Shown here: piece after piece, positions 41,753 to 50,276 of the stretch
Layout of the letters: each line of letters starts with the position of its first letter
Numbering within the stretch: the stretch's first letter is position 1
DNA from: JAEUJM01 sp964635055
GTDB lineage: Bacteria; Actinomycetota; Acidimicrobiia; Acidimicrobiales; DATDAH01
Direction of reading: 5' to 3'
DNA length: 64,000 nt
NCBI GenBank assembly: GCA_964635055.1
Contig: CAZWMT010000004.1
Location: 62,001 to 126,000, forward strand
The notes under the pieces: generated by a model
The model's input: the letters and a program-made list of their open reading frames with translations, nothing else
Told to the model about the DNA's origin: nothing
Database searches by the model: none
Made by a program: the position numbers and the translations under genes

Positions 41753-42832
41753 ATGAGTGATGACCCACCGGTGCGCGACGTCCGGGTCGGCATCGTCGGA
41801 CCGCTGCTCGGCCACCACCCCGGGTGGGTGGTCAGCCAGGGCGAGCGCCTGGCCGAGCGGCTCGCGTCCGACGGTCTCGTCGTGCATACCACCTCCGGTC
41901 GCATCGGACGCATCGCCCGGGCGATCGACACCGCGCGGTCGGTCCACGGGTGGTCCGGCGAGGTGGACGTCGTCGTGGTGATGGTGTTCAGCGGCCCGGC
42001 CTTCGCCATCACGAGCCTCGCGTGCCGGACCGCGGGGACGGCCCGCCTGCCCGTCGTCCTCTGGCTCCACGGCGGCAACCTGCCCGACTTCGCCCGGCGC
42101 CACCCCCGCTGGGTGGGCGCGGTGCTGGGACGGGCCCGGGCGATCGTCGCCCCCTCGGCGTACCTGGCCCGAGCGGTGCGCACCGACACCGACACCGACA
42201 CCGACAGCGCCGCCGGCCGGGCGGTCACGATCATCCCCAACCTCCTCGACACCACCGTCGCCAAGTTCGCGACACGGGCGCCGCTGCGCCCCCGCCTGCT
42301 GTGGATGCGGACGTTCCACCCCCTGTACCGACCCGACTGGGCGGTCGAGACACTGGGCCTGCTGGTCGAACGGTTCCCCGACGCCACCCTGACGATGGCC
42401 GGCCAGGATCGTGGTGAGCTGGCGTCGGTGCGGGCCGCCGTCGCTGCGGCGGGGCTCACCGACCGGGTCCGCTTCGCCGGCTTCCTCGACGCCGAGGGCA
42501 AGGAGCGGGCCTTCGCAGAGCACGACGTCTTCGTGAACACCACCGCCACGGACAACGCACCGGTCAGCCTGCTCGAGGCGGCCGCCCACGGCATCCCGAT
42601 CGTGTCGACCGCGGTGGGCGGCATCGCCGACCTGTTCCCGGACCGGGTGGCGGCGGTGCTGGCCGACGACCCCTCGGGGCTGGCCGACGGCGTGTCCCAG
42701 CTGTTGACCGACGTCGACCTGGCCACCGCGGTCTCGGCGGCGGCCCACGAGCGCTCCCAGGAGTGCACGTGGGAGCACGCGGGCCCCCGGTGGCATCAGC
42801 TGCTCTCCGAGATCGTGCGAGAACGGCCGTGA
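41753..42832 (+). CDS. Glycosyltransferase, GT4 type
   Basis: 359 residues from the ATG at 41753; a GTG at 41750 is an alternative within the repeat-derived sequence. It has VRVGIVGPLLGHHPGWVVSQ, VLWLHGGNLPDF, IVAPSAYLARAV, LLWMRTFHPLYRPDWAVE and NTTATDNAPVSLLEAAAHG with the GT4 acidic pair. Four copies of accgac (42182-42205) insert a TDTDTDTD stretch at residues 144-151, in the linker before the donor domain. It overlaps the next gene by GTGA. Confidence 0.88.
   Translation: MSDDPPVRDVRVGIVGPLLGHHPGWVVSQGERLAERLASDGLVVHTTSGRIGRIARAIDTARSVHGWSGEVDVVVVMVFSGPAFAITSLACRTAGTARLPVVLWLHGGNLPDFARRHPRWVGAVLGRARAIVAPSAYLARAVRTDTDTDTDSAAGRAVTIIPNLLDTTVAKFATRAPLRPRLLWMRTFHPLYRPDWAVETLGLLVERFPDATLTMAGQDRGELASVRAAVAAAGLTDRVRFAGFLDAEGKERAFAEHDVFVNTTATDNAPVSLLEAAAHGIPIVSTAVGGIADLFPDRVAAVLADDPSGLADGVSQLLTDVDLATAVSAAAHERSQECTWEHAGPRWHQLLSEIVRERP
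42182..42205 (+). repeat. Hexamer repeat (accgac)4 inside a GT gene
   Basis: Four exact in-frame hexamers encode alternating Thr-Asp. The unit is a multiple of three, so copy changes would lengthen or shorten a surface loop without breaking the frame. Confidence 0.85.
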
Positions 42833-43842
42833 CCGGCGACCCCAGGATCAGCGTGATCATGCCCGTGCGCAACGAGGGCCCCTTCATGGCCGCCGCCCTC
42901 CGCTCGGTGCTCACCCAGGACTACCCCGCCGACCTCGTTGAGGTGCTCGTCGTCGACGGCTGCTCGACGGACCGCACCCGCGACGTCGTCCGCGAGGCTG
43001 CCGACGACCGCGTCCGGATCCTCGACAACCCCGCCGGCATCGTGCCGACCGCGCTCAACATCGGCCTCACCGCCGCGACCGGCGCGGTCATCGTCCGGGT
43101 CGACGGCCACTGCACCCTTCCCGACGGGTACCTCCGGGCCTGTGTGGGGCTGCTGGCGACCACGGGCGCCGACTGCGTGGGCGGGGTCATCGTCACCCAG
43201 GGCCGCACGACCGTGGCGCGGGCGATCGCCACCGCCCAGAGCTCGCCGTTCGGGGTCGGCAACGCCGCGTTCCGGACCGGCCGGGCGGCGCCGGGCCCGG
43301 TGGACACGCTCGCCTTCGGCGCGTACCGGCGGGAGGTGTTCGACCGGCTCGGCGGCTTCGACGAGGAGCTCGTGCGCAACCAGGACGACGAGTTCAACCT
43401 CCGTGTCACCCGGTCCGGGGGCACGATCTGGCTCGACCCGTCGCTGCGATCCACCTACGCCAGCCGGGCCACGCTGGCCGGCCTCTGGCGCCAGTACCGC
43501 GGGTACGGGATGTACAAGGTCCGGGTCGCCCAGAAGCACGGGCGCGTCCCTTCGGCTCGCAGCGTCGTGCCCGCGCTGTTCGTGCTGGCGGTGGTGGGGG
43601 GCGCCGTCGTGTCCCTGGCCACCCGGGACCGCCGGGCACTCCTCGCCGTGGTGGTGCCGTACGCGGCGGCGAACGCGGCGGTGAGCGTCGCCGCCGCGAA
43701 GGACGACCCGCCGACCCTGCCGATCGTGCCCGTTGCCTTCGCCTGCCTGCACGTCGGCTACGGCGTCGGCACCCTCACCGGGCTCTGGCGGTGGCGGCAT
43801 CAGTTCCGCGCCGGACCGCCGGGGGTCACCCGACCAGCGTGA
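42829..43842 (+). CDS. Glycosyltransferase, GT2 with C-terminal membrane helices (ExoA-like)
   Basis: 337 residues from a GTG at 42829. It has ISVIMPVRNEGPFM, EVLVVDGCSTDRT, then VRVDGHCTLPDGY (DxD region), GAYRREVFDRLGGFDEEL and NQDDEFNLRV. The C-terminal 90 residues contain two or three hydrophobic helices (VVPALFVLAVVGGAVV and others). This is the layout of ExoA-like succinoglycan glycosyltransferases. Its last 17 bases overlap the convergent CapK-type gene on the other strand. Confidence 0.9.
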   Translation: MTGDPRISVIMPVRNEGPFMAAALRSVLTQDYPADLVEVLVVDGCSTDRTRDVVREAADDRVRILDNPAGIVPTALNIGLTAATGAVIVRVDGHCTLPDGYLRACVGLLATTGADCVGGVIVTQGRTTVARAIATAQSSPFGVGNAAFRTGRAAPGPVDTLAFGAYRREVFDRLGGFDEELVRNQDDEFNLRVTRSGGTIWLDPSLRSTYASRATLAGLWRQYRGYGMYKVRVAQKHGRVPSARSVVPALFVLAVVGGAVVSLATRDRRALLAVVVPYAAANAAVSVAAAKDDPPTLPIVPVAFACLHVGYGVGTLTGLWRWRHQFRAGPPGVTRPA

Positions 43843-45196
43843 TGACCGGCCGGAACTTGCCGTTGGACCCCCGCTCGATCGCGGTCCGCGTCTCCACCTC
43901 GACGCGCACGTCGCCGAGGCGGTCGCGCAGACGGCGAACGATGGTGCCGGCGACCATCGGGCCGTACCCGTCCGCCGGCACGACCAGCACCCGCACGAGG
44001 TCGATGCGCTCCTGGACGACCTGGGCCTCCACCACCGGGAGCCCGTAGAACACCGGGTTGTTCCAGAACTGGCGGCCGCCGGCGGGAGTGACCAGCATGT
44101 CCTGGGCGCGCCCCTCGATCGGCGGGAGCACCGGCAACGTGCGGCCGCACGGGCAGTCGACCCCGGTGAGCGGCAGCCGCCCGCGGTCGCCGATGTCGTA
44201 GCGGACCAACGGCATCGTGGGGTTCACGAGCCCGGTCAGCAACAGCCGGCCCGACTCCCCCGGGCCCACGGGCTCGTCGTCGTCGCCGACCACCTCGACC
44301 ACCCCCGCGTCACTCATCAGGTGGAGCCGGCCCGCCTCACACTCGCTCGCCGCTCCGGCCATCTCGGCCATGCCGTAGGTCTCACGGACGGGGCACCCGA
44401 AGTAGGCCTCGATCAGCTCCCGTTGCCCAGGTGTGACCGGCTCGGCGTTGACGAGGACCACCCGCGGGCCGTGGGCCCGCTCGCCCGCGTCGAGGCCGAC
44501 CTTGGCCAGGTGGGCGGCCGCCGACGAGTACACCACCAGGTGGGTCGGGGCGTACCGGCGCAGGACGGCGGCGTAGTCGGCGGCAGTGGACGGTGAGAGG
44601 TTGTGCGAGGAGAGGTACAGCTGGCCCATGGCCGGGTTCCAGACCCAGTACGGCGGACGCGAACGCCGGGGCCGGGCGATCATCTGGCCGCCGAGGATGG
44701 CCCAGCGGTCGTGGCGGCTGACGCCGTGCCACCGACGGTTCCGTGCCTCCAACAAGGCGAACCACCGTCGCAGCGCCTCGCGGGACGAGTGGACCTGCAA
44801 CGGTGTGCCGCTGGTGCCACTGGTCTGGTCGACGAACCGGCGCCGGGGGGCATCGTCGGCGATGTAGGCCCGCGGCTCGGCCCGCACCGCCGACTTGGCG
44901 AGGACCGGCCAGGAGGCGAGCACGCCGGGGTCATGATCGGGGTGATCGGCGAACCAGGCGCGATAGGGCGCCACCGTGGCGGCGGCATGGTGGAGCATCG
45001 TCGTCAGCTGATCCTGCTGCCACGAGCGCCACCGCGCCTCGGGCCAGCGGTCGCGCTCGAGCGCCGCCTGCACGAGCGCCTCGCTGGCGCGGCCGTACCG
45101 CCAGGCCCTCAGGCGCGCGCCCCGCAGGCTCGCGGCAGCGACCTTGCCCGGATAGGGCAGGCGCAGGTACCACGCGAGCGCTCGGTCGACGGCCAA
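43826..45196 (-). CDS. CapK/PaaK-like adenylate-forming protein
   Basis: 456 residues from a TTG at 45196. It has the AMP-binding loop QTSGTSGTPLQVH, then VVYSSAAAHLA, VLVNAEPV, ETYGMAEMAG and RYDIGDRG, the order found in phenylacetate-CoA ligase-like CapK proteins. These are common in capsule clusters; their activity there is not established. They may activate an acid for attachment to the glycan. The start is a weak TTG, 5 bases after the stop of the upstream methyltransferase gene. The tail overlaps the GT2 gene in convergent orientation by 17 bases. Confidence 0.87.
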   Translation of the reverse strand: MAVDRALAWYLRLPYPGKVAAASLRGARLRAWRYGRASEALVQAALERDRWPEARWRSWQQDQLTTMLHHAAATVAPYRAWFADHPDHDPGVLASWPVLAKSAVRAEPRAYIADDAPRRRFVDQTSGTSGTPLQVHSSREALRRWFALLEARNRRWHGVSRHDRWAILGGQMIARPRRSRPPYWVWNPAMGQLYLSSHNLSPSTAADYAAVLRRYAPTHLVVYSSAAAHLAKVGLDAGERAHGPRVVLVNAEPVTPGQRELIEAYFGCPVRETYGMAEMAGAASECEAGRLHLMSDAGVVEVVGDDDEPVGPGESGRLLLTGLVNPTMPLVRYDIGDRGRLPLTGVDCPCGRTLPVLPPIEGRAQDMLVTPAGGRQFWNNPVFYGLPVVEAQVVQERIDLVRVLVVPADGYGPMVAGTIVRRLRDRLGDVRVEVETRTAIERGSNGKFRPVITLVG

Positions 45197-45200
45197 CGGG

Positions 45201-45917
45201 TCACACCGGCTTTCGCAGGAGGCCGACGTAGTGCGAGTTGAGCGGTCGCACCGCGGCGAGCACGCGGTAGACCCGCTCGGTCGACCGTCCCAGGCGGCGC
45301 GCCACCGGCGGGAGGAGGGTGATCGGCTCGAGCTGGGCCGCGAACCCGGGGAACAGCGCCTTCACGGCCCGTTCCGGCATGGCCCGGGTGTGGGGGTTCC
45401 GGAAGTTCGGGTGACGCATGTCGTACCAGAGGACCGCTCCCCCGGGGCGAAGGACCCGGTCGACCTCGGTGGCCATCCGCCGGGCGAGGCGACCGTCCCG
45501 CACCGAGCTGAACACGGTGAACGCCACGACGAGATCGAACTGCCCGGGCGGGAACGGCATCAGGGAGCCTTCGGCCCGCACCAGCGCGGCGGCCGGGACG
45601 CGTGCGGCCGCGGCGCGGAGGCGCTCGTCGCTGAGGTCGAGGCCGACGATCGGCACCGAGGCCGCCACGTCGTCGAACAGGTCCGCCAGCGCGCCCCCCG
45701 AGCCGCATCCCAGCTCGAGGGTCCTGGTCCCCGCCACCGGCCAGTGGCGCTGCTCCTGGAGCAACGAGCGCGAGCGGGCCCTGCGCTGGTCGGCGATGGC
45801 CCGGTTCCCCCGGTTCTCGTCGCTCCACCGGCGTGCCGTCGCGGGATCGGCGTCGTAGCCGCGGTAGACCCTGCGGAGGCGGTCGACCTCGTCGGACGGC
45901 GATGCCGATCCGGGCAT
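45201..45917 (-). CDS. Class I SAM-dependent methyltransferase
   Basis: 238 residues from the ATG at 45917, which shares a base with the upstream stop (TGATG). The SAM site is TLELGCGSGGALADLF, followed by VGLDLSDERLRAAA, the post-motif FDLVVAFTVFSSV and VDRVLRPGGAVLWYD. It has an N-terminal helical cap of about 60 residues. The C-terminus (RPLNSHYVGLLRKP) is the pattern of sugar methyltransferases next to GTs. It lies between the PglC-like transferase and the CapK-type protein. The open frame further upstream is a low-complexity shadow. Confidence 0.85.
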   Translation of the reverse strand: MPGSASPSDEVDRLRRVYRGYDADPATARRWSDENRGNRAIADQRRARSRSLLQEQRHWPVAGTRTLELGCGSGGALADLFDDVAASVPIVGLDLSDERLRAAAARVPAAALVRAEGSLMPFPPGQFDLVVAFTVFSSVRDGRLARRMATEVDRVLRPGGAVLWYDMRHPNFRNPHTRAMPERAVKALFPGFAAQLEPITLLPPVARRLGRSTERVYRVLAAVRPLNSHYVGLLRKPV

Positions 45918-46810
45918 CAGGAGGGTGGGGACGTGACCGGCGACGGCTCCGCCGGGCCCCGGCCTCCACGCCACCGGCGACCCCCGAGGCGCGGTGCCGG
46001 CGCCAGGTGCCGGCGAGGCCCGCTCGCCGTCGGCTCGTCCGCCGTCGCCACGTCGTCGTCGGCGGCAGCGGCAGCGGCAGCGTCGTCGTCGGCATCGGCG
46101 TCGGCGTCGGCGTCGTCGGCGTCGTGGAGGTGGAGGCGGAGGAGCGTCTCCACCGCCGGGATCTCCCGCTCGAGGCGCCGGTGCAACAGGGTGGTCGAGC
46201 GTCGCAGCACGAAGCGCTCGACGAGGGCCAGCAGCACGAGCAGGTCGACACCAGGTGAGGCGTGGCCGAGGTACCACTGGTCGATGGCCAGCTTGACCGG
46301 CACCATCTCGGCCTCGTAGCGCTTGAGGTCGGTGATGGCGAGGCCGGCCTCGAAGTCGTGGATCAGCACCTGGGTGGGCCCTGCGATCCCCGGCAGGGCA
46401 GCGACGACCGCCTGCCAGCGGGGGTCGTCGAGGTCGACGTAGACGGGGGTCTCGGGCCGTGGCCCCAGGAGGGCCATCTCACCCCGGACGACGTTGGTCA
46501 GCTGCGGCAACTCGTCGAGGCGGTAGTGCCGCAGGCGCCGGCCCAGGTTGGTGACCCGGGGGTCGCCGCCCATCGTCAACGCCGCCCCGCCGGCCTGGCC
46601 GGAGGCAGCCTGCACCGTCATCGACCGGAACTTGGCCATCGCGAACTCGTCGCCGCGGCGGCCGACGCGTGGGAGTCGTACGATCGCCGGCGGGCCGTCG
46701 ACCAGCCGCACCGTCAGCCAGAGGCCGGCGGCCACGGGCGCGGTCACCACCGCCAACAGCACGGCCAGCCCGCGGTCCAGTCGCCAGCGGACCCGCAGCC
46801 AACGGGTCAC
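45917..46810 (-). CDS. Phosphoglycosyl transferase, PglC/Bac_transf type, with acidic tail
   Basis: 297 residues from a GTG at 46810. One hydrophobic segment (about 14-36) could be the re-entrant membrane helix. The core shows AMAKFRSMTV, RHYRLDELPQL with the catalytic Asp-Glu pair (D99-E100) and GEMALLGPRPE, all diagnostic of monotopic phosphoglycosyl transferases that start glycan synthesis on undecaprenyl phosphate. Residues after about 225 form a low-complexity Asp/Ala tail encoded by a trinucleotide-like repeat (46048-46136), which is unusual for the family. It lacks the N-terminal four-helix region of WcaJ, so it is PglC-sized. It overlaps the aminotransferase gene upstream (GTGA). Confidence 0.88.
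   Translation of the reverse strand: MTRWLRVRWRLDRGLAVLLAVVTAPVAAGLWLTVRLVDGPPAIVRLPRVGRRGDEFAMAKFRSMTVQAASGQAGGAALTMGGDPRVTNLGRRLRHYRLDELPQLTNVVRGEMALLGPRPETPVYVDLDDPRWQAVVAALPGIAGPTQVLIHDFEAGLAITDLKRYEAEMVPVKLAIDQWYLGHASPGVDLLVLLALVERFVLRRSTTLLHRRLEREIPAVETLLRLHLHDADDADADADADDDAAAAAAADDDVATADEPTASGPRRHLAPAPRLGGRRWRGGRGPAEPSPVTSPPS
46048..46136 (-). repeat. Asp/Ala-coding microsatellite
   Basis: An imperfect run of gtc, ggc and gca triplets (plus-strand view) encodes alternating Asp and Ala in the tail of the phosphoglycosyl transferase. It has the look of a slippage-prone tract, and in-frame length change would be tolerated. Confidence 0.8.
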
Positions 46811-47961
46811 GGGATCGAGCTCGCGAAGACCTCACAGACTCGATCGACCTCGGCGTCCGACAGACCCGGGTGGAGCGGGAGCGAGATCAGGCGGTGGGCC
46901 ATCTCGTCGGCGACCGGGGTGCCGGCGGGGCCGACGACCGCGTTCTTGGCGAACCACTCGTAGTCGTGGAGGGGGCGGAAGTGCAGGCTGGTGCCGATGC
47001 CCACGGCGTCGAGCGAGCCGAACACGCCCCGGCGGTCGACGCCGGGCGGCAGGGCCACGGCCAACAGGTGGTCGGCCATGCCGTCGTGCAGCTCGCGGGG
47101 CACGAACTCGAGGCCCTCCACCGCCGCCAGGTTGTCGCGGTAGCGCAGCACCAGCGCCCGGCGCCGGGCCTGCATGGCGTCGAAGCGGTGGAGCTGCGAG
47201 CGGGCCAGCGCGGCGAGGATGTCGGACAGGTTGGCCTTGTAGCCCGGGCCGACGATGTCGGTGACGGTGTCGGGGTCCCAGGCCGCGCCGGCCTTGCGGG
47301 TGAGCCCGTGCAGCCGGTAGGCGGTGGCGAACCGGGCCAGCTCGGGATCGTCGGTGGCCAGTGCGCCCCCTTCACCCGAGGTGAGGTTCTTGGTGGCGTA
47401 GAAGGAGAAGGCCGCGCCCGCGGTGCCCGCACCGGAGATCCTGCCGCGGTGGTCCGCGGCGCCGAACGCGTGCGCCGCATCCTCGACGATGGGGACGCCG
47501 GCGGCCTGGCACCGCTCATGGGCCGCCTCCGAGACCGGCGTGCCGCCGAAGTGCACCATGACCACGGCGTCGAGGCCGTCCTCGAGGGCGGCGTCGAGGG
47601 CCTCGACCGACAGGTTCATGGTGCCGGGCTCGGAGTCGAGCAGCACGATGGTGGCGCCGTGGTGGAACGGGGCGAACGCGCTGGCCGGGAAGGTCCAGGT
47701 GGGGACCGCGACCCGGGCGCCGGCGGGGAGACCGAGGTACGCGAACGAGAGCTCGAGCGCGGCGGTGCCGGACGAGACGCTGATGACGTGGGGGCAGTCG
47801 AGGTAGTCGGCCAGCTCCTCCTCGAGCGCCACCGACTCGCGGCCGGAGGTGAGCCAGCCGCTGCGCAGCACGCGCACCACGGCTTCGACGTCGTCGTCGG
47901 TGATGCTCGGGTCGGCGAGGCCGATCGCGGCCCACTCGCCGTCCAGTTCCCCCTCAGTCAT
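46807..47961 (-). CDS. DegT/DnrJ/EryC1-family sugar aminotransferase (second copy)
   Basis: 384 residues from the ATG at 47961. It shows VSSGTAALEL, VPIVEDAAHAFGA, SFYATKNLTSGEGG with the PLP lysine, GYKANLSDILAAL and ISLPLHPGLSD. It differs from the copy at 4643 and resembles PglE/WbpE-like enzymes. Its stop overlaps the start of the PglC-like transferase, the same pairing as pglE-pglC in bacillosamine pathways. Together with the dehydratase at 5785 it could make a 4-amino-4,6-dideoxy sugar that the transferase then links to the lipid carrier; no acetyltransferase was found to finish bacillosamine. Confidence 0.92.
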   Translation of the reverse strand: MTEGELDGEWAAIGLADPSITDDDVEAVVRVLRSGWLTSGRESVALEEELADYLDCPHVISVSSGTAALELSFAYLGLPAGARVAVPTWTFPASAFAPFHHGATIVLLDSEPGTMNLSVEALDAALEDGLDAVVMVHFGGTPVSEAAHERCQAAGVPIVEDAAHAFGAADHRGRISGAGTAGAAFSFYATKNLTSGEGGALATDDPELARFATAYRLHGLTRKAGAAWDPDTVTDIVGPGYKANLSDILAALARSQLHRFDAMQARRRALVLRYRDNLAAVEGLEFVPRELHDGMADHLLAVALPPGVDRRGVFGSLDAVGIGTSLHFRPLHDYEWFAKNAVVGPAGTPVADEMAHRLISLPLHPGLSDAEVDRVCEVFASSIP

Positions 47962-47970
47962 GTCCCGGTC

Positions 47971-47976
47971 ATCGTA
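47971..47976 (-). promoter_or_regulatory. -10 hexamer TACGAT (minus), leaderless type
   Basis: Complement of ATCGTA, 9 bases before the ATG of the second aminotransferase, in a 37-base gap after the GT2 gene. Confidence 0.55.
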
Positions 47977-47998
47977 CCGGACCCTGGCGGGGGCCAGA

Positions 47999-49003
47999 TC
48001 ACCGCACCGGCCTCGCGAGGTCGGCGACCGCGCTGCGGGTGCCGCCGGAGTACCTCTGGTAGCGCCCGGTGACCCACTCGCGACCCACCACGGGAAGGCG
48101 TGCCACCCGACCAGGGGCCAGTGAGGCTCGTGCCCCCAGGTGGGCCACCGCCGCGGCGAAGCGCTCGTCGGCACCCGGGTGCCCGTCACCCGACAGCCGG
48201 TCGCGCACCGCCGACAGCTGCTCGGCGCGGGTCCGGAGGCCCACGGCCGTGGACGTGGTCGTGCGCCGGAGCTGGTGGGACACCTCCGACGCGGTGACCG
48301 GCTCGCGCAGGCCGGTCTGCTGGTCGGCGTGGCGACGGAACGAGATCAGTGGCTCGTCGATGGCACCCACCTCGGCCACCGCCGCCAGCACGAGCGCGAT
48401 CCAGCGGTCCTGCAGCATCAGCGAGCCGGGCCCGTTGAGCGATGGGGGGAAGGGCAGCAGACGGCCGAGGTGCTCGGAGCGGAACATCATGGCCGCGCCG
48501 GTGACCACCGACCGGTGGAGCAGGACCCCCAAGGGATCACGCGCGAACCGCCGCCGGGTGCGGGCGTCGAAGCCGACTCCCTCCCACAACGTGGTGGGCA
48601 CGGGACGACCCGCGTCGTCGATGACGTGTCCGTCCGAGAAGGCCATGGCCAGCCCCCCCGCATCCATCGCGCCCACCATGCGCTCGAGCTTGTCCGGGGC
48701 CCACACGTCGTCCTGGTCGGCCGGGGCGATCAGGCTCCCGGTGCAGCGGGCGAAGGCGACGGCGAAGTTGAACGTGGAGCCCAGCCGCTCGGGCGTCGAC
48801 TCCAGGTGCACGGCGAACGGCACCCGCGCCGCGAACTCGTCGATCATCGAGAGGGTCGCGTCGGTGGAGCCGTCGTCACTCACCACCAACTCGTGGGGCG
48901 GCCGGGTCTGCCCCGACACACTGTCGAGGAACGGCCCGAGCCACCGCGCACCGTTGTACGTGCAGAGCGCCACCGACACCGTGGCGTCATCCCGCCGGGT
49001 CAC
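47999..49003 (-). CDS. Glycosyltransferase, GT2 type
   Basis: 334 residues from a GTG at 49003 that overlaps the upstream GT stop. It has TVSVALCTYNGARWLGPFL, VVSDDGSTDATL, then IAPADQDDVWAPDKLERM with the catalytic acidic cluster, and MFRSEHLGRLLPFP. The arrangement is close to rhamnosyltransferase-type GT2 proteins (ADQDD motif). The frame extends far upstream without a stop, but that part is the opposite phase of the GT4 gene and is not coding. The basic C-terminus could bind membrane. Confidence 0.86.
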   Translation of the reverse strand: MTRRDDATVSVALCTYNGARWLGPFLDSVSGQTRPPHELVVSDDGSTDATLSMIDEFAARVPFAVHLESTPERLGSTFNFAVAFARCTGSLIAPADQDDVWAPDKLERMVGAMDAGGLAMAFSDGHVIDDAGRPVPTTLWEGVGFDARTRRRFARDPLGVLLHRSVVTGAAMMFRSEHLGRLLPFPPSLNGPGSLMLQDRWIALVLAAVAEVGAIDEPLISFRRHADQQTGLREPVTASEVSHQLRRTTTSTAVGLRTRAEQLSAVRDRLSGDGHPGADERFAAAVAHLGARASLAPGRVARLPVVGREWVTGRYQRYSGGTRSAVADLARPVR

Positions 49004-50196
49004 AACAGCGCCTGCATCTGGGCCAGGAGGTACGGCGCGGCCACCGCGGTCACGTGCCGACGGGCCACGCGCTCGCGCCCCTGGCGGCCCATCTCGTGGC
49101 GGCCGGCGGCATCGTCGAGGAGGCCGGCCACGGCCGCGGCCATCGCTCCCGCGTCGAGCGGCGGGACGAGTGCGCCGGCGGGCGCGTGCCCGTCGGCCGG
49201 CGCCAGGAACTCCGGCACGCCACCCTGGTCGAACGACACGACAGGGACCCCGGCGCGTGCGGCCTCGAGCACCACGAGGGGGAAGGGGTCCTCGCGCGAG
49301 GTCAGGGCGAACACGTCGAACAGCGCGTGCCAGTCGTCGGGGTGGGGCTGCTCGCCCACCAGGTGGACCCGGTGCGCGAGCCCGACGGCCTCGATGTCGT
49401 GGCGCACCTCGTCCCATCTCGCCCGCCCCGCCTGACCACCGACCCAGACGAAGTGCACCGGCGGGTCGCCGCCCGATCCTGCTCGGGCCATCGCCGCGGC
49501 CATCTGCACGAACAGGTCGGGGCCCTTCCGCCAGATCAGGTCACCCATCGCCCCCACCACGGGCGCGCCCTCGGGGATGCCCACCTGAGCCCGCAGCCGG
49601 CCGGCGTCGCGGCGCACGACCGGCGCGCCACCGTCCACGAAGCCGTGGCACACCGCGAGGTCGGACGGATCGATGCCGTGGCGGGCGACCAGGTTCTCGG
49701 CCACGGCCGACGACACCGCGACGAAGCGATCGGGCCGCTGCAGCAGCGCCTCGTCACCGGCCGGCAGCGACCGGGCCAGCGCGAACTCCAACTCGTGCAC
49801 GTGGCCGAGCACCGGCACGTCGGGCCCGATCCCCAGGTGGGGGACGGCCACGAAGCTGGGCACGCCGTTCAGGTACACGAGGTCGGGATCGGGACGGCCT
49901 CGTAGGGCCCGGGCCACCCGCAGGGCCTCGACCCGGCGCCCGAGCGGCCTGAGGCCGAGCTCGCCCGCGCCCACGGCCAGCGCCTCGATCGTCGTCCTCC
50001 GGCCCGGCGGGGCCAGCGACCGGGTGTCGGCCAACGCCGCGAAGTCATCCACCAACGGCCCGCCCCGCCAGCAGACGACCTCGAGATCGAGGGTGCCGGC
50101 CTCGTGCAGCCACCGGAGCAACCGGAGCAGCAGGAGCGGCGACCCGGTCCGGCTGGCCTCGTAGGTGACGAACAGCACACGGGGCCTGGCGGTCAT
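49000..50196 (-). CDS. Glycosyltransferase, GT4, RTG-motif family
   Basis: 398 residues from the ATG at 50196. N-terminal VLFVTYEASRTGSPLL and RLLRWLHEAG match the signature of the family found at 1, 58473, 60850 and 61935. GHVHELEFAL follows, then IWRKGPDLFVQM and LTSREDPFPLVVLEAARAG with the donor glutamates. TATCGT lies 10 bases before the ATG. It leads a two-gene operon with the GT2. As an isolated member of the family it shows that the paralogues are dispersed across the island. Confidence 0.9.
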   Translation of the reverse strand: MTARPRVLFVTYEASRTGSPLLLLRLLRWLHEAGTLDLEVVCWRGGPLVDDFAALADTRSLAPPGRRTTIEALAVGAGELGLRPLGRRVEALRVARALRGRPDPDLVYLNGVPSFVAVPHLGIGPDVPVLGHVHELEFALARSLPAGDEALLQRPDRFVAVSSAVAENLVARHGIDPSDLAVCHGFVDGGAPVVRRDAGRLRAQVGIPEGAPVVGAMGDLIWRKGPDLFVQMAAAMARAGSGGDPPVHFVWVGGQAGRARWDEVRHDIEAVGLAHRVHLVGEQPHPDDWHALFDVFALTSREDPFPLVVLEAARAGVPVVSFDQGGVPEFLAPADGHAPAGALVPPLDAGAMAAAVAGLLDDAAGRHEMGRQGRERVARRHVTAVAAPYLLAQMQALL

Positions 50197-50206
50197 GGCC
50201 GCGACG

Positions 50207-50212
50207 ACGATA
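50207..50212 (-). promoter_or_regulatory. -10 hexamer TATCGT (minus), near-leaderless
   Basis: Complement of ACGATA, 10 bases before the ATG at 50196. It faces the TACGAT of the divergent deacetylase gene. Confidence 0.55.
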
Positions 50213-50242
50213 GATGCCCCGGGACCCCGATCGCGCGTCCGC

Positions 50243-50248
50243 TACGAT
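50243..50248 (+). promoter_or_regulatory. -10 hexamer TACGAT with leader and RBS
   Basis: TACGAT lies 28 bases before the deacetylase ATG. A Shine-Dalgarno AGGAG (50268-50272) lies 4 bases before the ATG. This is the exception in the window: a leadered transcript with an ordinary ribosome binding site. Confidence 0.5.
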
Positions 50249-50276
50249 TGCGCGTTCGCCGACCCCCAGGAGCGAG

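Noticed and set aside
41701..41760. CRISPR-like or phase-variable translated repeat
   Set aside because: The units are 7 bases long with no spacers, so it is not a CRISPR. All three frames contain TGA, so a frame-shift switch in a coding region is not possible; only a spacing effect remains.
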